A stretch of 64,000 bases of DNA from Pseudomonas fluorescens (GTDB lineage: Bacteria > Pseudomonadota > Gammaproteobacteria > Pseudomonadales > Pseudomonadaceae). Made by a program: the position numbers and the translations under genes. The stretch is from positions 218,387 to 282,386 of the forward strand of contig NZ_CABVHK010000009.1 in NCBI RefSeq assembly GCF_902497785.1, in the 5' to 3' direction. The notes below the pieces were generated by a model, which worked only from the letters and a program-made list of their open reading frames with translations, was not told the DNA's origin and made no database searches. Shown here one piece after another: positions 16,823 to 23,919 of this stretch; the stretch's first letter is position 1, and each line of letters opens with the position of its first letter.

Positions 16823-18673
16823 TTATTCACTCTTCAAGCGTTTAAGTCGCAGCGTGCCGCCATCTCTGGCAACGGCAAACGATGCCGGCGAAATCCCCTG
16901 ATCCGCGGGAGCAAACCAACTGCCATAACGCACCCAAAACTCTGCATCCACTTTCCCCAGGGCCAGGAAATCGTAACCATCCAAAGCCGCATCAAGGGGA
17001 AGATCACACGCATAGATATCGTCCTTGGAGACAGGAACGCGGAGCACCCAGCATTTGGTATTGATCACCATTGGAGCCATCTCATACCGGAACATGAAGA
17101 ACGTATAACCGGTCGAGTACGGATCGATGAAGTAGGTCTTTTGATTCGGTTTCGCAACAGATCGAATATCAATGGACAACTGACGAGAGATATCCCGCAA
17201 GCCAGATAGCTCTTGGTGCCTGGCCTTGCCTTCGTCTGTAAAGAAGGCAGCATGCACCTTCGGTATCAACACGAAAACCATCAGGAGGAGTGGCAGCATC
17301 ACAAAAGACACAAGCCGTGATCGTTGCATTACTGCAATCTGTTGGCCGGCAGCACCTGCCAACGCAAAGCCCCATGCGAGCAGATAAGAACCAAAATATC
17401 GCTCAAAGGAAGCCAGCCGTACACTTTCGTAGTCTGAAAAATAAAAACCATAGCTCAGCAGCAGAAGACAGCTGAATGCGACGAGACCCGCCGCAACAAT
17501 ACTGAAGATAAATAGCTGGCGAACCCTGATAGCCGTGGGCAATAGCCACACGTGAATGCCTGTAAGCACAACAAGGATGAGCGCTTCTAATGCGGGGCTA
17601 ATCAGAGACACCCCACTCGAAGCATCAGCGGGCAGTATTCGTTGCCAAAACTCGGCCCATACCGCTACATGCTTATCGGAAGTAGGGTTTATGAAAAACT
17701 CGAGCACGTTACTGATCGTCATCACTCTGGCATAAGGATCAGTCACACCAAGGCTAAGATAATAGGAATGCCAGCTCAATTGAGTGAACGCTACACCTGC
17801 GATTGCTGCGAAAACACAGGCAGCGATACGAATTCTCTGTTGCCGGCTCGGCAGGGTACGGCAATCAAAAACGGCCGCTACCACCATCGCGCCGAGCCCC
17901 ACCAACGCAAACGCAAATCCGACGTGCTTCACTAACGGCAGAAACATCAACATCGGGATAACGATCAAATACCCTCTGATGTCAGATTTTTTTGCAAGCA
18001 AAATTGCTACTGCAGCACCTAACAAAGCACCCAGTATAAGATCGACGTAAATTTCGTATATATCGTAGCCAAGCCCATATATAACAACAAAACACACCAT
18101 CAATATGGAGATAGCAACCAGTGGTTTTCGGGCAGAGTTACTGACCAAAGCCAAAACAGCTGCAGCAAGTAATGACATGTGCGCAAACAGGATCGTACCG
18201 TCTGCCGCTCCCATGACTTGCGCGAAATAATACTGAAACAGCGCTGTACCTGGCGGATAGGCCAAGAACATGATCTGCGAATCGGCGGTGAATAATCTAT
18301 TTTCAGCGATCAGGTACTTGGCAACCAGTGCCCAGTGAGAAAACTCGTCCCAACCGAGAAACTGATAGCGCTTGTTCCATATAAAGCCGAAGACCACAAA
18401 TGCGAGAATGGCGCCACAAACAAACACATTCTCTGTCAACTTCAATTGCCGGAATTTTAATCTCATTGCCGCCAAAACAGAGACTGCTGCACCGCACCAC
18501 AACAAAACCATTGCTGTTTCATGTAAATACCCGAGCAACGACCCACAATAGAGCACAATGCTTATCGAGCAGAAAACCGCAAGTAAAGCTTCGCCGATAG
18601 AACTACGCGTTGCCTTGGCAAAAAAAACAACATACCCAAACATAGATATTGCGAAAAATAAAACCTTTAACAA
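16823..18673 (-). CDS. Large polytopic membrane protein, GtrC-type glycosyltransferase candidate
   Basis: About 616 residues with 12 or more hydrophobic segments and a hydrophilic C-terminal domain of about 140 residues (from VHAAFFTDEGKA), the architecture of GT-C membrane glycosyltransferases that act in the periplasm with polyprenyl-phosphate sugars. A loop after the first helices contains GWDEFSHWALVAKYL, an acidic motif of the kind used for catalysis. The ATG at 18679 touches its AGGAG, whereas the TTG at 18673 is spaced 6 nt from it, so TTG is the more likely start; the ATG adds two residues. First gene of the AT-rich cluster. Function is inferred from context with GtrA/GtrB. Confidence 0.75.
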   Translation of the reverse strand: MLKVLFFAISMFGYVVFFAKATRSSIGEALLAVFCSISIVLYCGSLLGYLHETAMVLLWCGAAVSVLAAMRLKFRQLKLTENVFVCGAILAFVVFGFIWNKRYQFLGWDEFSHWALVAKYLIAENRLFTADSQIMFLAYPPGTALFQYYFAQVMGAADGTILFAHMSLLAAAVLALVSNSARKPLVAISILMVCFVVIYGLGYDIYEIYVDLILGALLGAAVAILLAKKSDIRGYLIVIPMLMFLPLVKHVGFAFALVGLGAMVVAAVFDCRTLPSRQQRIRIAACVFAAIAGVAFTQLSWHSYYLSLGVTDPYARVMTISNVLEFFINPTSDKHVAVWAEFWQRILPADASSGVSLISPALEALILVVLTGIHVWLLPTAIRVRQLFIFSIVAAGLVAFSCLLLLSYGFYFSDYESVRLASFERYFGSYLLAWGFALAGAAGQQIAVMQRSRLVSFVMLPLLLMVFVLIPKVHAAFFTDEGKARHQELSGLRDISRQLSIDIRSVAKPNQKTYFIDPYSTGYTFFMFRYEMAPMVINTKCWVLRVPVSKDDIYACDLPLDAALDGYDFLALGKVDAEFWVRYGSWFAPADQGISPASFAVARDGGTLRLKRLKSE

Positions 18674-18679
18674 GTGCAT

Positions 18680-19290
18680 CTCCTAATTGAAAAACTTCGT
18701 GATGACGGCGATGAGACAAGGTCCTTGAAGCTCATTGACACCTATAAGAGAACCGTCATAACGTCCCTACTTGATAAAACTTATATTTCGCTTTCAATTT
18801 ACGTTTTTGTTCAAGACGTGTTTTAGATCTTTTAGCCCTGCAGATCTCTCCCAAAAATGGGCGGCCTTGTCTGTAGGACGAATCTTACACGGCGCTGCCG
18901 AGTGTTGCTATTCTTTGCAGGATCCTCCGACTGGACTGCTTGAAGGGATTGCCAAGGTCTCTCACCGACGGCCCACCCCCTTCAAGCGAGCGATATCACG
19001 CAAACTGTCGGGCTACTACAACGGCAGGCCGCGCGGTTTGGTGAGTTGGTTTACTTGATCGTGGGCTGATCGAAGACGTGAAGCGACTGTAGCGGCCCAT
19101 GAACGGCAAGGAAGGAGTTCATCTGACCCTAAGCAGGGTGCTTAGGCAGTAAGCGGTACCAAGACCGGGTGAACGCACTTACGTAGTTACGCACAACGCA
19201 ACCGACAATCAGAAAACGCTCAAAAACTCTGCCTCGCGATTTTGATAATTCATCTACCAACCTGGCAGTACCAGCGGGCAAGGCGCATGA
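18680..19290. other. Gene-poor border of the gtr-type island
   Basis: About 600 bases with no convincing intact gene. The first 130 bases are AT-rich and probably hold the promoter of the gtr-type operon. The remainder is GC-richer and shows only short ORFs without ribosome sites, in keeping with decayed mobile DNA preceding the integrase remnant. Confidence 0.45.
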
Positions 19291-19402
19291 ATGTGCGCGC
19301 AGCCGCATAAATACATCCGGGCGCTGATGGGGCATGCGAACGAGAAGATGACGAACCATTATCGGGCAGCACTACGAGAAGACGATTCGAGTACCGGGAG
19401 GT
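19291..19402 (+). pseudogene. Remnant of a tyrosine recombinase (phage-type integrase) C-terminus
   Basis: The frame reads IRALMGHANEKMTNHYRA. This matches the end of tyrosine recombinases: the catalytic His in LMGH (codon at 19333) is followed nine residues later by the catalytic Tyr (codon at 19360), the canonical spacing. No upstream catalytic Arg domain is present, and the frame then runs into the tRNA terminator, so the gene is a fragment. Its place next to the 3' end of tRNA-Val is typical for island integrases. Confidence 0.65.
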
Positions 19403-19447
19403 GTGCGCTGAGTTGGCGTTTTATGGAGATTGCAAAATTGCGACAAC

Positions 19448-19475
19448 AAAAAAGGGCCCACCTTTCGGTGAGCCC
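19448..19475 (-). terminator. Intrinsic terminator of tRNA-Val(GAC)
   Basis: On the minus strand GGGCTCACC pairs with GGTGGGCCC around GAAA, followed by TTTTTT. It ends the tRNA-Val transcript. Confidence 0.85.
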
Positions 19476-19506
19476 TTCTAGACCGCCCAGCAGAGCGGAT
19501 TTTGTT

Positions 19507-19583
19507 TGGTAGGCGCGATTGGACTCGAACCAACGACCCCCACCATGTCAAGGTGGTGCTCTAACCAACTGAGCTACGTGCCT
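19507..19583 (-). tRNA. tRNA-Val(GAC)
   Basis: 77 nt with encoded CCA. All four arms fold: D arm GCTC/GAGC, anticodon stem CCACC/GGTGG with loop TTGACAT (anticodon GAC), T stem GTTGG/CCAAT with one G-T pair, loop TTCGAGT. The acceptor stem AGGCACG/CGCGCCT contains an A5-C68 mismatch. Its 3' end faces the integrase remnant and gtr-type cluster, suggesting it was the attachment site. Confidence 0.95.
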
Positions 19584-19766
19584 GCTGTGAGGCGGCATTC
19601 TACGGAATTCCGGAGGGGTGTCAACACCTTTTTTCGAGCTAACCCTATGAATATGCAAAATATTTAATTTGGTTGCGACGACGTCGAATTTGCGGTGGCT
19701 GGCGGTCGATTTTTAACTCGGGTAGGATCGGAGCACTCGTAAAATATATTAAACAGAGGCTGCAGG

Positions 19767-21050
19767 ATGGCGAACATTCCCTACCCAGAGTCCTATTACG
19801 CGGCGTCGGCCAATGCGGTTCCGCCCCGCCCCGCCTTGCAGGGTGAAGTAGAGACGGATGTCTGTGTGATTGGCGCGGGTTACACCGGTCTGTCCTCTGC
19901 CCTGTTTCTGCTGGAGAACGGTTTCAAGGTCACGGTGCTGGAGGCTGCCAGGGTCGGCTTCGGGGCGTCGGGTCGCAATGGTGGCCAGATTGTTAACAGC
20001 TACAGCCGCGACATCGATGTGATCGAGCGCACGGTCGGCCCCAAGCAGGCACAGTTGCTGGGTCAGATGGCGTTTGAGGGTGGGCGGATTATTCGTGAGC
20101 GGGTGGCCAAGTACAACATTCAGTGCGATTTGAAGGACGGCGGTGTGTTTGCCGCGATCACTGCCAGGCAGATGGCCCATCTGGAATCGCAGAAGCGTTT
20201 GTGGGAGCGTTTTGGTCACACGCAGCTGGAGCTGATGGATCAACGGCGCATTCGCGAAGTGGTCAGCTGCGAGCAATACGTCGGCGGCATGCTCGACATG
20301 AGTGGCGGGCACATTCATCCGCTGAACCTGGCGTTGGGCGAAGCGGCCGCCATCGAATCATTAGGCGGCACTGTCTATGAGCAGTCGCCGGCGGTGCGCA
20401 TCGAGCGCGGTGCCAATCCGGTGGTGCATACGCCTCAGGGTAGAGTCCGGGCCAAGTTCATCATCGTCGCCGGCAACGCCTACCTCGGGAATCTGGTGCC
20501 GGAATTGGCGGCCAAATCGATGCCTTGCGGAACTCAGGTGATTACGACCGAGCCGCTGGGCGAGGCCCTGGCCAAGCGTTTGTTGCCGCAGGATTACTGC
20601 GTCGAAGATTGCAATTATCTGCTCGACTATTACCGTCTGACCGGCGACAAGCGTCTGGTGTTCGGCGGTGGTGTGGTGTACGGCGCGCGGGATCCGGCGA
20701 ACATCGAGGCGATCATTCGGCCGAAGATGCTCAAGGCGTTCCCGCAGCTCAAGGATGTGAAGATCGATTACGCCTGGACTGGCAATTTCCTGCTGACCCT
20801 GTCGCGTCTTCCGCAGGTCGGGCGCCTGGGCGATAACATTTACTATTCCCAGGGTTGCAGCGGCCACGGCGTGACGTATACGCACCTGGCGGGCAAGGTG
20901 CTGGCCGAAGCATTGCGCGGCCAGGCTGAGCGTTTCGACGCGTTTGCAGATTTGCCGCACTACCCTTTCCCCGGCGGACAGCTACTGGGGACGCCGTTTG
21001 CGGCATTGGGGGCCTGGTATTACGGGTTGCGGGATAAGCTCGGGTTCTGA
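19767..21050 (+). CDS. FAD-dependent amine oxidoreductase, gamma-glutamylputrescine oxidase type
   Basis: 427 residues of the DAO family. The dinucleotide-binding motif VIGAGYTGLSSALFLLENG lies at about residues 34-52, followed by VGFGASGRNGGQI, the region near the FAD that is characteristic of PuuB/OrdL-like enzymes. C-terminal GCSGHGVTYTHLAGKVLAE is also typical. It would oxidise gamma-glutamylputrescine or a related amine, producing hydrogen peroxide and ammonia. ATG 19767 follows an AGAGGCTGCAGG site. It is isolated, without other polyamine genes in view, so the substrate is not certain. Convergent with the molybdenum enzyme operon across a REP pair. Confidence 0.88.
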   Translation: MANIPYPESYYAASANAVPPRPALQGEVETDVCVIGAGYTGLSSALFLLENGFKVTVLEAARVGFGASGRNGGQIVNSYSRDIDVIERTVGPKQAQLLGQMAFEGGRIIRERVAKYNIQCDLKDGGVFAAITARQMAHLESQKRLWERFGHTQLELMDQRRIREVVSCEQYVGGMLDMSGGHIHPLNLALGEAAAIESLGGTVYEQSPAVRIERGANPVVHTPQGRVRAKFIIVAGNAYLGNLVPELAAKSMPCGTQVITTEPLGEALAKRLLPQDYCVEDCNYLLDYYRLTGDKRLVFGGGVVYGARDPANIEAIIRPKMLKAFPQLKDVKIDYAWTGNFLLTLSRLPQVGRLGDNIYYSQGCSGHGVTYTHLAGKVLAEALRGQAERFDAFADLPHYPFPGGQLLGTPFAALGAWYYGLRDKLGF

Positions 21051-21066
21051 CAGACACCCTAAACCC

Positions 21067-21156
21067 TGTGGGAGCGAGCCTGCTCGCGAAGACGGATAAA
21101 CATTCAATATTGATTTTGAATGTGAAAACCGCTTCGCGAGCAGGCTCGCTCCCACA
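21067..21156. repeat. REP inverted pair (REPIN), class A
   Basis: GTGGGAGCGAGCCTGCTCGCGAA and its reverse complement face each other around a short AT-rich spacer. Fills the gap between two convergent genes. Same family as the elements at about 27.0, 31.2, 31.9 and 41.0 kb. Confidence 0.9.
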
Positions 21157-21168
21157 ATGGCCGGGGTG

Positions 21169-22140
21169 TCAGAGCCGATGCCGGGGGATGCCGCTGCGGA
21201 TCCGCAGGATGTCGGCGAGGACGGCCAGGGCGATTTCCGCGGGGGTTTTGCTGCCCAGGTTCAGGCCGATCGGTGCATGGATTCTCGCTATTTCGCCGTC
21301 GCCCAAACCACCAATCCTGCGTAGCCGCTCGAAGCGTTTTTGCGAGGTCTGCATCGACCCCATCACACCGATGTAGAACGCCTCGGTGCGCACCGCTTCC
21401 ATCATTGCCAAATCATCAATGCGTGGATCGTGAGTCAGTGCCACCACTGCCGTGTCGCTGTGACAGCCGCCATCGGCGATGAACACCGACGGCAATTGTC
21501 GTCGAATCTCGACGTTGTCCAGCACCACGCCTTCGAGCACGTCATCGCGCGGGTCGCAGAGAATCACCTCGAAACCCAGGCCCACCGCAAACTCCGCACA
21601 CGCCTGAGCAACGCTGGAGTACCCGGCGAGCAATAACCGCTGAGCCGCACCGATGCGCACGCGAACCCGGTCGACTTCTCGCTCGATGCGCACACCCTGC
21701 TCACGATCATCAAACAAAGTGCGCGCACCACTGGCCAGATCAACCTCACGAATCAACCGACGCTGGCCCAGCAACGCCGACTCCAGCTCGCGCAGATGCG
21801 CCTGAACCTCGCACTCAGGTTCAAGCTTTTCCACCAGTACATCGAGCACACCGCCACAGGGCAGGCTCACCCGGGAACGCGGATCATCGCCCTCGCCATA
21901 CCGCACGACAGTCACGGATTCGAGAAACGCACCTTCGGCGACGCGCTCGAGAAAATCCTCCTCGACACAGCCGCCGGACAACGAACCGATCCAGTGTCCG
22001 TCTGCATTTACCGCCAACAGCGAGCCCGGCGCACGTGGCGCCGAGCCGTAGGTGGCAAGTACCGTGCACAGCCAGATGCGCTGCCCGGCCATTGACCATT
22101 GCAGCGCCCGGCGCACCACTTGCAGATCGAGATGCTGCAT
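21169..22140 (-). CDS. XdhC-family molybdenum enzyme maturation factor
   Basis: 323 residues. XdhC/CoxI N-terminal domain (TVLATYGSAPRAPGSLLAV, GSLSGGCVEEDFLERV) and C-terminal Rossmann-like domain (LLLAGYSSVAQACAEFA, then VVALTHDPRIDD and AFYIGVMGS). Family members insert or sulfurate the molybdenum cofactor of xanthine-dehydrogenase-type enzymes. The ATG lies 1 nt after the cytochrome stop, so it is the last gene of the Mo-hydroxylase operon and its partner is presumably the Mo subunit at 23912-26743. Confidence 0.9.
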   Translation of the reverse strand: MQHLDLQVVRRALQWSMAGQRIWLCTVLATYGSAPRAPGSLLAVNADGHWIGSLSGGCVEEDFLERVAEGAFLESVTVVRYGEGDDPRSRVSLPCGGVLDVLVEKLEPECEVQAHLRELESALLGQRRLIREVDLASGARTLFDDREQGVRIEREVDRVRVRIGAAQRLLLAGYSSVAQACAEFAVGLGFEVILCDPRDDVLEGVVLDNVEIRRQLPSVFIADGGCHSDTAVVALTHDPRIDDLAMMEAVRTEAFYIGVMGSMQTSQKRFERLRRIGGLGDGEIARIHAPIGLNLGSKTPAEIALAVLADILRIRSGIPRHRL

Positions 22141-22141
22141 G

Positions 22142-23377
22142 TCAGTGCACCTTGTGCTCAAGCGGCGGGGCATCGGCCCGTAGCGTCTGCACGTCGCTCA
22201 CTGCCAGATCACCCGGTTGACCACCCCAACCCTGACGCAGGTAGTTCAGCAGATCAGTCAGTTGTTCGTGGCTGAGTTTTTCAGCGAAGCCCGGCATTGG
22301 TTGCATGTGTTCGAAGCCGGAAAATTTCTGCTCCCCGATACCGTCGTCGATCACCCGCACCAGGTTGCGCGGATCTTCCAGACGCAGCGTTGTGTTGCCA
22401 CGCATCGCCACCGCAATGTGCGGTTTGCCTTCGCCTCCCGCTGCGTGGCAACCGGCGCAGACGTTCAGGTAATCCTGACGACCTCGCTGGGCGCTGGCAC
22501 TCAGTTGCTCCAGCGGCACGTCCGTCAGCACCTTCGCCGCTGGCGGTTGATCGCCGAGCAGGTAAGTCGCCATGGCCGCCAGATCCGGGTCATTGAGGCC
22601 TTGGGTGCTGTTGTGGAACACCGGGAACATCTCGTTGAACATCGTGCCTTGCGCGCTCATGCCGTGCTTGAGGAACGAGCTCAGGTCCTGATGATTCCAG
22701 CCGCGAGCGGCCAGGTCATTGGCCAGCAGGCTCGGCGCCAGATAGCCGTTGAGCAGGCCGCCGGTCATGCGCTTGTCCTGCTGCATCGCGCCGGGCAAAC
22801 CACGCGGGGTGTGGCATTCGCCGCAATGGCCGAGCACGTCGACCATGTACTGACCGCGCTTGAAAGCCTCGCTCTTGCCTTCGGTGGACGACAGTTTCAC
22901 GTCCTTGCCGTAGAGCATGTTCCAGCCCATCAGACCGAGGCGCACGTTGAACGGAAAGCCCAGACGGGTGACCGGCGCTGCACGCTCGATCGGCTCGACG
23001 GTTTTCAGGTACGCGTGAATCGCGTCCGAATCTGCACGCGGCATCAAATGATACGAGGTGTACGGCATCGCCGGGTACAGGTTGGCGCCATCGCGACGCT
23101 TGCCCGCGGTGAGCGCGGCGAAGAATTCGTCATCGCTGTACAGGCCGATGCCATGCTCTTTGCTCGGGGTGATGTTGGTGCCGTAGATCGTACCGAACGG
23201 CGAGACGATTGGCAGACCGCCCGCATACGGCGCGCCACCCGGTGCGGTGTGGCAGGCCATGCAGTCAGCGGCGCGGGCGAGATAGGCCCCGCGAACCACC
23301 TGATCATCCGCCTGCGCCAACAACACCGGCGCAGCCAGACCAACCGCCAACGCCAGGCGGGAAAGTAAATGCTTCAT
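22142..23377 (-). CDS. Triheme cytochrome c subunit of molybdenum hydroxylase
   Basis: 411 residues with signal peptide MKHLLSRLALAVGLAAPVLL (cleavage near AQA). Three haem-binding motifs are present: CMACH, CGECH and CAGCH, each with downstream Met ligands. This is the layout of the cytochrome subunit of membrane-associated aldehyde/alcohol dehydrogenases and isoquinoline-oxidoreductase-like complexes. It would carry electrons from the 2Fe-2S/Mo subunits to the respiratory chain in the periplasm. ATG 23377 follows AGGAGGG; it begins 2 nt after the Fe-S gene stop. Confidence 0.93.
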   Translation of the reverse strand: MKHLLSRLALAVGLAAPVLLAQADDQVVRGAYLARAADCMACHTAPGGAPYAGGLPIVSPFGTIYGTNITPSKEHGIGLYSDDEFFAALTAGKRRDGANLYPAMPYTSYHLMPRADSDAIHAYLKTVEPIERAAPVTRLGFPFNVRLGLMGWNMLYGKDVKLSSTEGKSEAFKRGQYMVDVLGHCGECHTPRGLPGAMQQDKRMTGGLLNGYLAPSLLANDLAARGWNHQDLSSFLKHGMSAQGTMFNEMFPVFHNSTQGLNDPDLAAMATYLLGDQPPAAKVLTDVPLEQLSASAQRGRQDYLNVCAGCHAAGGEGKPHIAVAMRGNTTLRLEDPRNLVRVIDDGIGEQKFSGFEHMQPMPGFAEKLSHEQLTDLLNYLRQGWGGQPGDLAVSDVQTLRADAPPLEHKVH

Positions 23378-23379
23378 GC

Positions 23380-23919
23380 TTAACCCTCCTTGACCAGGCC
23401 GAGATCGGTCAACACATTGCGCGTCGCGCTGTAGTAGCGCACGTAGCCGGTGCAGCGGCAGATGTGGTGACCGAGGCTGTCTTCGATGACTTGTTCCAGC
23501 TGGCTTTTGACGATCGGCTGACGCTGCAATTTTTCCACCAGTACCGTCGCTGCATTGACGAAACCCGGCGCGCAATAGCTGCACTGGAAAGCGAATTCAT
23601 CGACGAAGCGCTGCTGGATCGGGTTCAGCTCGGTGACCTTGCCCTGCTCGTCGCGGGTTGCGTGACCTTCAATGGTCCGGACTTTTTTGCCTTCGAAATA
23701 ATGCGCACCGGTGATGCAGGTGCGCACTTCTTCGCTGGTGCCATCGGGGTTGTCGACGATGACCACGCAAGCGTGGCAGATGCCTTGACCGCAACCGAGG
23801 CGCGAGCCGGTGAGGTTTTTGTATTCGTGCAAATAGTCGATCATCGGCAGGTCATCAGGGATGTCCACCGGGCCGACGGCTTGACCGTTGAGGGTCAGTT
23901 GAAGCGGACGGTTAGGCAT
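23380..23919 (-). CDS. 2Fe-2S subunit of molybdenum hydroxylase
   Basis: 179 residues. Plant-type ferredoxin site GCGQGICHACVVIVD (with a preceding RLGCG) and the second all-helical [2Fe-2S] domain with CSYCAPGF and HHICRCTGYVRYY, both complete. Length and motifs match the small subunit (IorA/CoxS type). It transfers electrons from the Mo centre to the cytochrome. No signal peptide of its own, so it is likely exported as a complex with the Tat-targeted large subunit. ATG 23919 overlaps the Mo-subunit stop by 8 bases. Confidence 0.93.
   Translation of the reverse strand: MPNRPLQLTLNGQAVGPVDIPDDLPMIDYLHEYKNLTGSRLGCGQGICHACVVIVDNPDGTSEEVRTCITGAHYFEGKKVRTIEGHATRDEQGKVTELNPIQQRFVDEFAFQCSYCAPGFVNAATVLVEKLQRQPIVKSQLEQVIEDSLGHHICRCTGYVRYYSATRNVLTDLGLVKEG

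Noticed and set aside
15277..19583. Intact prophage
   Set aside because: No phage structural, lysis or replication genes; only a recombinase fragment and the surface-modification genes remain.
19507..19583. Search for a second copy of the tRNA-Val 3' end (attachment repeat)
   Set aside because: I saw no matching direct repeat of the tRNA 3' end on the distal side of the gtr-type cluster within the window, so island ends are not defined.
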